Shown: positions 45,252 through 55,998 of the stretch, piece by piece
Position numbering within the stretch: the first letter of the stretch is position 1
Layout of the letters: every line of letters starts with the position of its first letter
Assembly: GCF_003573695.1 (NCBI RefSeq)
Contig: NC_039367.1
Span: 163,882,542 to 163,946,541, forward strand
DNA: 64,000 bases
Reading direction: 5' to 3'
From: Papaver somniferum
Lineage: Eukaryota > Streptophyta > Magnoliopsida > Ranunculales > Papaveraceae
Notes under the pieces: model-generated
What the model was told of the DNA's origin: nothing
The model's database searches: none
What the model saw: the letters and a program-made list of their open reading frames with translations, nothing else
Program-made: the position numbers and the translations under genes

Positions 45252-45414
45252 GACCACAGTTAACATCATTGCAAGAACGATAAAAACACAATACGTAAGA
45301 CCACAGTTAACATCATAAATATCTTTTAACCAAACTAAAACCGACAATAAAACATAAAAACCCAATGGGTCATCCCACTTGAGCTTCATTGATGTGTAGC
45401 ATATCTAGATCTCT

Positions 45415-45903
45415 TATGGAGCGCGCCCATACAACCTCCTCGAATTGTACTCGTCGAAGGCGTCCTTCATAAGGAGGTAGCATTCGTAAAATCTGAAAGG
45501 GCGGATGTTTTTTTCAAGGAAATATGCTCTGGTCATTGTTTCCTGCATGAAGATAACAAATAATCAAACGATATAGTATGTTTGTTAAAAACCATTATTT
45601 TATAACTCTAATTACATACAATATCCATATCCGCTGTAATGAGTGATGGTGGAACGTATATTATTAGTCTCCCTCGGAGGATCACATACAATTTTACGTC
45701 TCTTATTATACTCCCAACCCTGATTCTAATGGCTTGCTTCGATCTACGATTTGGATTCGAAAATCTTTATTCAAACTTGCTATGGACCTGATGCCATATG
45801 TTTTGGGCGGGTGTATCCACACCTTTTGGGATCGGAGATTTCAATACACCAACCCATGCAGCGACAATTGCAGCTTCCTCCTCAACGGTGAATCAACATC
45901 CAT
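45415..45903 (-). pseudogene. SANT/Myb-like ORF1 module C
   Basis: Minus strand. After MDVD one indel leads into FTVEEEAAIVAAWVGVLKSP, QNIWHQVHSKFE, a TAA, then RSKQAIRIRVGSIIRDVKLY. It is colinear with modules A and D. The C-terminal motif ECYLLMKDAFDEYN stands at about 45447-45490. It is broken by at least one frameshift and one stop. Confidence 0.55.
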
Positions 45904-46389
45904 TTGGAAAATTTATTGTAAAATAAAGTCAGAAACTACTAAATAAGATGTTCAAGATTGTATATTCCATTTTGGTTCACGACAGTCTATTTATAGGAAA
46001 AAAAAAGATGTGTTACCCTACGAGTCACTCATCATGCAATCTCATTCAACGTTATTGTCATCGACCTGTCTTTCGCAATAGGAACTCTTTTTCCATATGA
46101 AATTAAATTATTATTTATAATAGGTGGACCACACTTTATCACTAGCATGAATCCGAGTGACTGCTGATTCGAATACATGCTAGAGGACAAAAAATAACCA
46201 GAAATACAGAAATACTATTAAAAGATGTCATTGTCGTCTGACACGCGATTACACTTAGCCCGTGTAACAAGCCTTTCAACCACTAGGCGACCCTACTGGA
46301 CGAGTTTAGTCTTGTGAAAGTTTACAGAGAGGTTTACCCACAAAACCTGTAGAGATTATGCTGCTGTATTAAGATTCGGCTCCATCTTC

Positions 46390-46580
46390 TGTATTGCGCT
46401 GAAACGGAGCAAGAAAGAACTCAAGATCATAGTCCCCACCAAATTGCTTCTTAAGAATTTAAAAAACCGCTCCGTGTGTCCATCTTTTTTCTTCCTCTTT
46501 ATATGCAACTTTCTCTTGACGATACTTGGCGAGATTCATATATCGTGTTAGTTTACTGAAATTCACCATTGGATCCTGCC
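46390..46580 (-). pseudogene. possible C-terminal part of another ORF1 module
   Basis: Minus strand: AKYRQEKVAYKEEEKRWTHG, stop, then ILKKQFGGDYDLEFFLAPFQ. It resembles the VLYEEDPTDPKCWRHQKVFE, ILKMHFPMEYDPSI region of module D. Its N-terminal part could be module E (48594) if module D was inserted between them. Weak. Confidence 0.35.
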
Positions 46581-46905
46581 AACCATTGGTGATCTAACGG
46601 TTAAAAACCACACGCTGTTTGAAGACGCGTGCCGCGCGTTTACTAAGTGCGTGCCACGAGGTTAGAAACTGCGTGTCGCGCGGATTCTAAACGCGTACAT
46701 TCTCATCCTTTGGATCGCCAATGGAACAATCGTTCTGATGGTTGACATCAACAGACCGTTAATGAATCATAATGTTCATATTTTACACACCCTATAAATA
46801 GAGTTTGTTTTCAGCCAAACCAGACACACAGAAAACATTTATAGTTCCCATCAGTACTTCTACATTTCTATCTCACGCTCTAACACTCCTTCTCCATTAT
46901 CAGAC

Positions 46906-47877
46906 ATGGAAAAATTTACTAGAAAAGAAGATGTAGCAATAATAGGAGCTTGGTGTGCAATAACAAGTTACCCGGTTACAGGTAGGGAACAAGAGTCCAT
47001 AGAGTTCTGGTCTCGTATTGTAGCTGAATACAACGCACGATGGGAGGGAGACAACAATATAAGTCTAAAGTCCCTCCAAACAAGAGTAGGCACTTTGAAA
47101 AAAAAAGTCAAAAGGTATGTTGGCCATGTTAGACAAATTTGCAGGTCTAACCCAAGCGGAAGCAACCCGCCAACTATGGTGAGTTTGATAACATTAATTA
47201 TGCTATATATATGACTTAACACTAATACCCTTTTGTGAAATTTAATGCAGTACCAGGATGACGAGGTTCTGTACGAGGAAGATCCGACAGATCCAAAATG
47301 TTGGAGACATCAGAAGGTTTTTGAAATTTTGAAGATGCACTTTCCCATGGAATATGATCCGTCGATCTTAGTTCCTCAAACTTCAAACCAAGCCTCCCAA
47401 CAGAGCCAACGTGTGAGCGAGATGGAGACTAATGATGAAACGTTTGACGATTCACAAACCACCGCCGGTGAATCCTCAGACCAAGGCCGAAGAAATGCAT
47501 TTTTTTCGGATCAAGGTCCCAGACGTGGCCCTGGTAGGGACAGGGCAAAACGAAGTAGAGCGGAAGAGAGAAGAGTAACCGAAGGAGTGAACCAGACAAT
47601 AGCATATTTCCAACAAAGGTATGGACAAAGGTTTGCATGGGACAACAAGAAGCTCAGGAAAGGATGAATTTTCTTCGAACAGACGACGGTGGTCCATCTA
47701 TTAGAAATTTTAACGGCGAGCAACGAGTTGTTAGCAATGAACAACCAGCGTAAGACTGACATGGATATAATGAAAATTAATATGGAGCAAATACACGACG
47801 ATATGCAAAGGGAGTATTTCGTCAATCTGAAAAATGACATTTTGATTCGTCAGGGGTCAAGTCGTCGTTATAGCTAA
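46906..47877 (+). CDS. SANT/Myb-like DNA-binding ORF1 (module D), best preserved
   Basis: Exon 1 (46906-47178) reads MEKFTRKEDVAIIGAWCAIT, IEFWSRIVAEYNARWEGD and LQTRVGTLKKKVKRYVGHVR. The intron 47179-47250 has GTGAGT and TGCAG ends. Exon 2 from 47251 gives YQDDEVLYEEDPTDPKCWRH, QKVFEILKMHF, a Ser/Gln-rich linker and a basic RRGPGRDRAKRSR stretch (possible nuclear signal). It ends at TGA 47665-47667. The coiled region LLEILTASNELLAMNNQRKT to 47877 lies in another frame, so there is a frameshift or an unseen second intron. It is the ORF1 that partners a Harbinger transposase: it binds DNA and imports the complex. Expression is unknown. Confidence 0.7.
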
Positions 47878-48139
47878 TGTCGAGAAGTTGGTTGCATTTA
47901 ACTATTGTTAGGAATTTAAGTATTTAATTATTCGTGTCGTATTATGAAATTTGCTTTTATTTTACCTCGTTGTAGTATTTAATTTCCCCTCTTGAATTAA
48001 TCTATCATGTAGCGGTTACTTAGTATGTTGTACTCCTTTATGTTCTTTAAACTTTAAATTTGAAAGAAACCACTTTAAACCTAGTTGCATTAGAAATAGT
48101 ACGATATTTTTTATTAGGATTCCATTACAAGTATATAAT

Positions 48140-48594
48140 CATTCCACATTGTATGAGGGCACAACGTCCTTTAGAAGCTCATACATGAAAGGCCTACTTG
48201 AATCCGCACGAAAATCGATCATAGCTCTTGTTTTCTGTAAAATTTAATAAAATATAAATAAAGTTTTCCGGCAATCGTATTTTTAATAAGAGTGCTAACA
48301 CTCGGTATTTATGGAAGGACATGTTTACTAACCCGAGATTCGTATGATAGCGTAGGATGGCTTATGTTTACATGAAGCAGACATGCAACAAAAGCATCAA
48401 TATCAGTGGTTATCAGCCCAAATATTTTTTTTAGCGAGGCTATAGTTTTGTTGTTTTCGTTACCGCTTCAAAGATTTGTTAAACACGGTTCCAGAAATTT
48501 TTTTGATCATCTGCAACCCCCTCGGTGGACCATGATTTGTTACCGCAATCCATGCTCCCACAACTCCTAAATCTTCTTCACCACTGAAGCGCAT
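48140..48594 (-). pseudogene. SANT/Myb-like ORF1 module E
   Basis: Minus strand: MRFSGEEDLGVVGAWIAVTN, a one-base shift, ADDQKNFWNRV and a stop. The C-terminal motif FMYELLKDVVPSYN near 48150-48195 parallels CYLLMKDAFDEYN of modules A-C. It is decayed. Confidence 0.5.
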
Positions 48595-48649
48595 TGAATA
48601 AGTAATTCAAGTTATGCAATAGTTTGACTGACACGTTAGATTAATGGAG

Positions 48650-49245
48650 TGGTTTATGTGGAAGACCTTAATCTTTGGAAACAATTTGTTTTCACTTGCG
48701 ATTATAACTCATTGCAAAGAATTGTGTTTCAAACTAGATTTTTTTTAAGAGATGTAAGATACTTTGTGGGTGTGATATTCAAAGGTAACCTTACTGACCT
48801 TTTTATAGTGTTAGTCAGATGCCAAAGGGACGCTTATGAACAACAAAAAACATTTATAAAAAGTTTATATAACTTCTGAGGCAAACATGGGTCATTTGTA
48901 AATAGTGATAATACTCTTTCCAAAAAGTTTAGGTCGTTAACTGTTAACGTGTACGTTGATTACTAGCTATACATAGGCCTTATCATCACAGTTGGGTATG
49001 GTGAATGATAAATGGATGTATGTAGTAAAACTATAAACATGTGAATGTCTAACCAGCATTTATAATAAAAATACAAATGTAATCCAAAATGAATTTCCTA
49101 GGTGGAATTCGAAAGAAAAAATTCATTCTAGAATTAAAATCTTAAAATGTCATTGGAAATAATTAAAATTAAAAAAAAAAAAAACAAGTCTTAAGAAACA
49201 AGTGCAGAAAAAGTATTGCGAAAGGAAACAAGTGCGGAAAAAGTC
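48650..49245. other. AT-rich spacer inside the Harbinger element
   Basis: No gene recognised. Poly-A run near 49171; AAGTGCGGAAAAAGT repeated near 49200-49245. Confidence 0.35.
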
Positions 49246-50521
49246 TTACGAAAGTAAGATCAGTGCATCCTGCTCTTCGTTCTCATAAAACTTATCATCA
49301 TTAGTAAGGTAAACATCTGCGTTTTCATCCACATCGGTAATACCCTCATCGGAAGTGGAGAGGCCATCTTGTACCTCAGCGGGACCGACTTCACCGTCTC
49401 TCAAGCCTAGAACGTGACCCTGCCAAATGTGCTTTGTTATATCTGCTTACAAGAATCTCCATCGGGAATGGATTTTATAATACACACGCGCTTCTCTCAC
49501 GTTACCTTGTATTGGAGGTGTTTCTCCATCGTAGCTTGCCCATTCCGTATCACGATACTCATATTCCACACACATGTTATGAATTATTAAACATGCTCTC
49601 ATAATTGTTTGTACGTCACGATGACATCAGTAACGACAAGGATTCCTAATTATACCCCATTTGGACTTTAGATCACCAAAAGCCTGCTCCACTTCCTTCC
49701 TATTTGCATGGTGGTATTCATTAAATTTCTTATGGATTGCAGGCATAGTCTCGCGTCTCTTATAGATATGGACCACCCCCGGCATCTCGTTGTAGATGTC
49801 GTCCACCAAATAGTATCCATGCTTGTACTCGTTACCGTTGATGCGAAAATTGCAAGTAGGGGCTAACGCGTCATTGTATCTATCAAATAATCCCGACTGC
49901 GCCAACACATTCAAGTCGTCGTTAGCCATGGACTCGCCAAAATAATTGTGCCAGAACCATCTATCGTATGATGCCACTTCCTGTAAACACAAGATTTGGT
50001 TTCTTAATGTTTCCCACGTGTCGGCCGGCTTCTTCAGTAGGACATAACCTCCACTCCCAATGGTTGCAATCGAGGCTTCCAAGCATTCCTGGAAAACCAC
50101 GGGCTTCATTCTGAGCCAATAACCTCCTAATATCTTCGGTTGTTGGTTGCCTCATGTAGCGGTCGTTAAAAACCCAAAGAAGTGCATCCATAAACTTTTT
50201 AACGTACATGTATATGGTTGCCACATCCATCTGATTGTAATCGGCAAGGCTATCTGCAACTACCCCCTTTGCTAGGTGTTTCATGACGGCAAGCATTTTC
50301 ATATGAGGAGGGTGACCCGGGATGTTACAAGCATCTCTTCGCTGTAAAAAATCATGATCTTGGGCGCAAATTTGAGGTAATATTTTAAGAAAAAGTTTTC
50401 GGGGCAAACCGTGACGTCCCTTAAAACGCGCAGGTCCGTATCTGCAACTGGGCTTGAAGTAGTCCTGCATCATATTGGCATCTGCATCCACATGGCATAT
50501 GTTAATGGTTCTTCTGCCCAA
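49246..50521 (-). pseudogene. PIF/Harbinger DDE transposase, one frameshift
   Basis: Minus strand. The N-terminal part reads RRTINICHVDADANMMQDYF, RHGLPRKLFLKIL and KMLAVMKHLAKGVVADSLAD. The catalytic core has the first Asp in FPGMLGSLDCNHWEW. A one-base shift follows near 49980 (KKPNLVF/LQEVASYDRWFWHNYFG), then the second Asp in NDDLNVLAQS and the Glu in KEVEQAFGDLKSKWGIIRNP. The C-terminal part (MRACLIIHNMCVEYEYRD) carries a TAA at about 49446-49448 and one at 49613-49615, and ends at 49246. The enzyme excises and inserts the element at TWA sites. All three catalytic acids are present, but the frameshift and stops make it inactive unless another copy acts in trans. Confidence 0.9.
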
Positions 50522-50905
50522 AACCTAGACCGGTTCGGGTTGGTGCAAATCATGCGCCTCCTGCAAAATTTGTTGATACATGATTATGAAATCTCCATGG
50601 CTATCATCTTAGTAACGTTTAGGGTATGTCTCCTCTCTCCGTCGTCGCATATGTCTAACGATAGCGGACTCCATTTTGCAGCTAGAGTAAAATTTTATCA
50701 ATATCGCTATGGATTTAAAACGGTATATTATTTCGTAAATGTTATCAAAAAAAATATAAAACGCACATAAACATGAAATATGAAGAACATACAATATGGA
50801 TAATAAGACGTCCAGCATATATTAGGAGAAACTAAATATATCATACAAGAACAAAATAACAAACGTCTACTACACCCTCGCTGATCAACACCATTTTAAC
50901 CACTT
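50522..50905 (-). other. decayed 5' end of the transposase gene
   Basis: Minus strand: MESAIVRHMRRRREETYPKR, stop, then GDFIIMYQQILQEAHDLHQP, stop, leading into the transposase frame. It is probably the original N-terminus, since plant Harbinger transposases carry such a charged leader, but two stops break it. Confidence 0.4.
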
Positions 50906-53009
50906 TTACTGGATAAAGGGAAATAACTGACTTTCTGGCACAAAGTCCGTATCAGCACCATCATCACCTCTCTGACCACTACCATGAACACTATCCTTCC
51001 AACTACCACCCAAGATTAGCCCTAAAAACTCACTAGATTTTGGTAAATCACTATAGTTTGGCGAGGGTAAATCACTCACATGAACGTTACTCTCAACAAC
51101 ATAAACGTAATAAGAATTCGATGCGGAGGGGTCTGCAGTCGGACGCTTGCGACGGTGTTGGGTTTCCGGCAAATATACACCCGCATTGTAAGTGCTGGCA
51201 AATGTATGTTCTTACTGACTTGAATTGAGGAGGTCGTCTGATCTTTCGGAAGTACGATGCGTTTTGGAGGTTTCATACAACACTCAACGACGAACCTCAT
51301 CGTATATTCCCTGTCTGGTGGTTTGGATCAGCCATTAAGCCTCGCCCGTAAACTTGCGTGACTCTTCCTAAAAAAAACAATTTATTAATTTTTTTTTTAA
51401 ATCTCCAAAGGAAAATAAAAATAAGATATAAAAGTACTAACCTCCCAGACGTTGATACCATTAAAATTGTACGGGTTGGGTGCTTGCTTGGGGAGTGTAA
51501 CTAGATCTGTGAACGAATCTTTGTAGAAAGGCATGTCCCATTCTAGGTTCGGGAGTTGCAAGATGGAGTGTCCTGCTTGGTCGTATGTGTATGTCTGGGA
51601 TGAAATTGTAGGAGGTTGGTATTGAGGCATCAGACTACGGGGTATACAGGCGTGACCAACTCCGATATCATCACGTGTGTCTATGTGAGTTGTTTTAGTC
51701 CTAAGAGCTCCCACGCTATGAGTTCTCCAAAAATGGGAATATACTTTTCCAATACAGGAAGGTAGTGGTCAGTAATATCAAGCACTGTCCTATCAGATAC
51801 GTCCTCCAATCTAGGGGGTTGCATGGGATAACTATGGCACCTAACACCTACCTCATACACCTCTCGGCCAGATAGGAATATGCTCTTGTTCCGTCCTTAT
51901 CATCCTTGAAAAGATATCTCCTCTTAGACATCTCATGTGTTGTTTGGAATGCATCAGTGAGTTGGTGTACACTATTCCGGAACCAGGGGTCCCAAATAAC
52001 CGCATCTTCGATCCTCATATCTATCTGAGTGCGTGCATCAGACACAGAGTGGTTGTGAAGATCTACTTGTCCCCTATTCCTAAGGTTCGAACTATCAAAT
52101 AGAATAATAACAGGGTTTTGATCAAGTTCATCATCATTTAGGTTTTCCTTCAAGACCGGTTGACAATTACAGAAATAAAAATAATACCAGAATTCTAAGA
52201 TCATTGACATGCCACCCATATCCTTCTGTTTGCACGAACTCCAGTCATCCAGATGTTTGTACAAAACACCCAAAGCTGGAGTACCCCAATCATAAGACCC
52301 AACATCATCCAAATTATCCAACACTACACACCATCGTTTATCTACTCTAAAACTCAAGTCTTCCAACAAAAAAAAACCAATACACCAAAGCAAGAAGATT
52401 CTAGTCAATTCATCTCCAATTTCGGTGTTAGGCTTCCCATCCCTACTTAAAATGTGATTAGCCAAGTGAGAAGTTCGCATCGTACATGCCTTGGAATCAT
52501 AATCTCCAAGGTTTAGACCCTCATCTTTTCTTTCTCATAACCTCTAACACAACCCGGAAATACCTATCATCCACAGCTTCAAGTTCTTGCGGCGTCATTG
52601 TTTCCTTTGGTAATTCTGGGATTGGCTTACCCCCTCCGATTGGAATACCAGTCAACCGGAAGAAATCTAGAGGGGTCAAACCTATCTCAAACTCATAGAA
52701 GTGAAAAGTTTTAGTCTTCTTCCACCACCTCTCATATAAATCTTCAGTTAATCCCTTATCCACATACTTAAATTTATATTTGAATACGGACTCGAAACCA
52801 CACATATGAAGAAGTATAATTGCACGGGGGTTGTTATGAACTACTATCTTGTATAATTTATTTACATTTTTCCAACTACTCCTAAAATTTGCGTCTCTCT
52901 TATCATCTAAGTTCTCACATTTATGTTGTATCCGTCCGACATCTTGAGATAGTTGGGATAACTTCTCGTACCTAGACCAATCGACATGCTCCATTATATA
53001 AAAAAGCAC
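50906..53009 (-). pseudogene. plant mobile domain (PMD) protein inside the transposon
   Basis: Minus strand, in four open pieces (52521-53009, 51848-52480, 51397-51714, 50906-51172). The PMD (aminotransferase-like, MAIN-type) fold is recognised from LYERWWKKTKTFHFYEFEIG, LTPLDFFRLTGIPIGGGKPI, then RIFLLWCIGFFLLEDLSFRV, DDVGSYDWGTPALGVLYKHL and GGMSMILEFWYY. These are the blocks of the family, followed by DPWFRNSVHQLT. One base is lost near 52490 between MRKKR and NLGDYDSKACTMRTSHLANH. The last two pieces may be exons. PMD proteins silence transposons or travel in them; here it lies wholly inside TIRs. Its role in this element is unknown. Confidence 0.75.
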
Positions 53010-53089
53010 AGAGTAAAGGGAAGCACAATCAACATGTTAATAACAAACAATCTTCCACATATATTAATCTATGCACAATCAACATATGA

Positions 53090-53370
53090 ATTCCCATAAT
53101 CAAATTCACCTCACATTGAGGTATGCACAATGCTGATATGAAAACCTCCATCAAAATGATACTAACAACACCAATTCCACCCTTCTAAACATCAACTCAA
53201 AAGAATACATGAGTTAATACTTAAACTCATTGCAAAATGCTCTAATGAAAACCTCCAAGAAAATCATATTAACAACATCAATTTCACCCATATAATCATC
53301 TCAACATCAACTAAAAACACTACATGAGTTAATCCTCAAACTCTATGTCCAATGCTCAAAACAAAATTGT
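53090..53370. repeat. tandem pair of about 110-bp repeats
   Basis: ATGAAAACCTCCA(T/A)(C/G)AAAAT, AACAACA, CACCC, CATCAACT and ACATGAGTTAAT recur in the same order at about 53139-53240 and 53247-53355. Non-coding, upstream of the PMD gene. Confidence 0.6.
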
Positions 53371-53884
53371 TTACATGCTTATCAAGTTACAAATTTCAAA
53401 CACATTTTACCAAGCATAAACACAATTAAATCAATCAATCTATTTATGAATCAATCATGAATTTATGTTTCACCTAAATTAACCCCAAATACCATAAACC
53501 TGACGGTGTTCACAGTTTAATTTTTTGAAATAAAAAAAAAATTATCCTACTGCTCAATCAACCTAATCAACATGATTCATTCAATAGCTTCGAAATCACA
53601 CCATTATAACTAAAATCAAAAACCAAAAATCAAACAAATCGATCAAAAAAAAAATTACTTACCTAGTGTAGATTTGTCAATGAAATCGTACAAAAATACC
53701 ACTAATAGTTTCCCCACATCTTCTACGACAAAACCCTTGTAAGATTGTCGCTCCTTAAACACAAAATCGGCTTGAATCAACCCATGGGAAATGAGATTCT
53801 ACGGTTTTTGAAGAAGAAGAGAGAAAAAGAAAGAATAGAGAAGAAGGGGCGCGACTTCTGTATGATTTAGGGTTTTCAAGGACG
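53371..53884 (-). other. upstream region of the PMD gene
   Basis: A consensus donor (minus-strand CTAGGTAAGT, plus 53654-53663) suggests a leader exon of about 120 bp on the minus strand that is spliced toward the PMD ORF. No coding motif was recognised in it. Confidence 0.3.
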
Positions 53885-54015
53885 CGCACTTTGAATCCGC
53901 GTGTTCACCGGTCAACAAGGTCAATACGCTGTTAAAAACGGCGCTTTTGAGTTTTCCTATGATACGCGGTTAGAAACGGCGTGCCGCGGAGGTTTAAAAT
54001 GCGTATCAACTAGGA
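53885..54015. repeat. sub-terminal GCG-rich motif cluster (right)
   Basis: GATACGCGGTTAGAAACGGC, GTGCCGCGGAGG and AATGCGTATC, plus CGCTGTTAAAAACGGCG. Same motif type as the left cluster at 42600-42770. Confidence 0.5.
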
Positions 54016-54083
54016 ATCTCGGATTCTCATTGCGCCCGGACGTCTGGGCGTTGTATTTTGTTGACGTGGATCCAAGAAATAGC

Positions 54084-54113
54084 TCGAATCTTGGACCACG
54101 ATTAGACCCAGCC
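54084..54113 (-). repeat. right TIR of the Harbinger element
   Basis: The reverse complement begins GGCTGGGTCTAATCG, then GGTCCAAGATTCGAGC. It is followed by TAA at 54114-54116. Confidence 0.9.
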
Positions 54114-55185
54114 TAAGTACCGGATTTGGGTGAAGCTAGACTTTCCACATAATCTATTGAATCAAGAAAAATTTGACCACACCTGGGTTTTCTACCCCTC
54201 GGATGCCCTGCGTCATATATAAATACCTTACAGCCATTCCTTAGGAGAATTTGACCACACCTGAAAGACGGCATAAGCTTCAAAGCATCATAGTCAGTTG
54301 TGATTAGGTCACGGTCGAATGTACAACAGTTAGTCCATGATTTTTGAACTCCGTAGTCTTGCATTACCCAAACATTAAAAGAAACCTCAGAAACCGTCAC
54401 AAGTACACAAAGGCACCCTTCCAAAACTCCTATGGTCACCGACAAATACTTCTCTAAGAGATCTTTTGGAAGTTCCAATTCCTTGAATTTCTTGTTGCTG
54501 AAATTAAAAAAGACTATTGAATTCGACGGGTTCTCCGTACGCGTTTGGCCTAACCAATGAAAGACCCTATTAACGAGAGTCCCAGTTTGTAGCTTATCAG
54601 GAAACGCATAACGCATGGATTCAGTAATACGTTCCCATGCTTTCGATCCTAACTTATAAACGTGGAACCCAGGACCATAATTTTTTAGCATCATTAACTT
54701 GTACTCACCCGCCTTGGAATCATAACCAAAAGCACTAATATTGATGGGAGTTGCATATCGTGATTCCAATGCTAAGCTCTTGTACTCTTTAGTTAATGGG
54801 TTACAAATACAAATGGAATTCCCATCTTTACTATCAAGACACATGCAAACTAGACCATTACATGAACATAAGAATCCAAGATTCTGAATACAACTGGACG
54901 GGTAATCTGCCATTTCAACGGTTTCACTTCCACTTCCACTTCCAGGCACTGACCATATTGAATCATAACTTATAGATCTGATTGCCCAACATCGTTTTCT
55001 CTCATCACAGCTACTGAATATGAGATTATAGTTTTTTGTTTGTGTAATAATATCAAGGTGCATCTTAACAAAATTAGGGTTAGAAATAATTTGAAACCAA
55101 TATTTGTAAACACACATCTAAGTAACCATTTCCTTGGTAGCCTTAAGAGGATCTCATGATACAGATCTTCAGGAACGCTTGACAT
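54113..55185 (-). pseudogene. F-box/F-box-associated protein, copy E, cut by the Harbinger element
   Basis: Minus strand. MSSVPEDLYHEILLRLP opens the F-box. A four-base deletion relative to copies A and D follows near 55110, and the frame resumes as YWFQIISNPNFVKMHLDI. From there an F-box-associated domain is open: SCNGLVCMCLD, NPLTKEYKSLALE, FGYDSKAGEYKLMML, VFHWLGQTRTENPS, LEGCLCVLVTV, VQKSWTN. It ends SLASPKSGT and TAG. That stop is made by TA of the target duplication plus G of the transposon end. The last codons lie 11.6 kb away at 42432-42465. Like its relatives it would be an SCF substrate receptor. Confidence 0.9.
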
Positions 55186-55330
55186 TGCTTCTCCTCCTCC
55201 TTGCTGAGCTTATGAATTCTTATCGACCCGAAGAGAACTTCCAATCACTTCACTACAGGTATAAATATTTATAAGGTCTAACGCGGCGGTGCGAGTGTTT
55301 GGATGGTGTAATTATACGGGTTACGGGTCC
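55186..55330 (-). promoter_or_regulatory. promoter region of F-box copy E
   Basis: Minus strand: GGACCCGTAACCCGT, then GCACCGCCGCGTTAGACCTT and ATAAATATTTATA before the leader. It resembles the regions before copies A (7370-7525) and D (60350-60493). Confidence 0.5.
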
Positions 55331-55998
55331 ATTATTATCATGCAGGTTACGATTCAGTTAAACGGTCTAATACTGTTAGTTTGTTTAGTCTGTGCTGATA
55401 CTTTTTGCTTTTGCTCCTGTATTTGCATAGGATGGTTTTAGGCTTTTAGTTAAGGATTGTCTTGTGTGATTACTAACACTAGTTGGCTGACGGATATGCA
55501 CCATCATGAATTTACCGAAACTATCATGTTCGTTGGTATTGGAGTATACCCACAAGGAAACTAGGATGTTTATTGTCCAGTAAAAAACCCGAATAGACCC
55601 AGCAACAGTAATTCATCTTATTGTGTAGCTAACAATATTTAGAGTGGACTAAAGAGAAGAGAATCAGTTGATCATCAGAAATTAGTGAACTAAAGAGAGA
55701 AGAAGAAGCTAGAAAGTAGAATCCTATTCTTTGTTTGGCTCAATAGATGCTTTGCTTTTGTTTGGAATACTGAGTTATACGTAAACTAATTGTAATGTGC
55801 TTGTTGCTCGAATTGTCCGAACTAGGTTTACCGTTTATTCTCTTTGCACTTGAGAGTCTTGAGTGGTTATGACCCTGTTGTCTAAACCTAAAACCAAATT
55901 GTGAGGATAAGAAGAAGCTCCATAGTGACGTAACAGTTAACAGTGATTTATGTCACAACATGAACTCAAGATTACATAAGTTGTGAGGATTTAAAAAA
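55331..55998. other. spacer between copy E and the next F-box gene
   Basis: No gene or repeat recognised. Confidence 0.4.

Larger units (their letters stand above)
42466..54113. mobile_element. 11.6-kb PIF/Harbinger transposon with PMD gene and multiple SANT ORFs
   Basis: The terminal inverted repeats begin GGCTGGGTCTAA at both ends, with weaker similarity continuing to TCCAAGAT. TAA flanks both sides (42463-42465 and 54114-54116). Joining the flanks restores the end of a minus-strand F-box gene, which confirms the boundaries independently. Inside are a Harbinger DDE transposase, SANT/Myb-like ORF1 modules and a plant-mobile-domain gene. All major ORFs carry at least one lesion, so the copy is probably no longer autonomous. 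Its size is well above the few kilobases usual for the family. Confidence 0.9.

Noticed and set aside
47429..47840. Three minus-strand frames of 69 to 109 codons
   Set aside because: They are shadows of exon 2 of the SANT ORF on the plus strand.
42466..54113. Two adjacent Harbinger elements instead of one
   Set aside because: Only one pair of matching TIRs and TAA duplications was found, and the F-box gene is restored by removing the whole interval. The internal motif cluster at 46600 leaves a nested copy possible, so it is noted as a finding.
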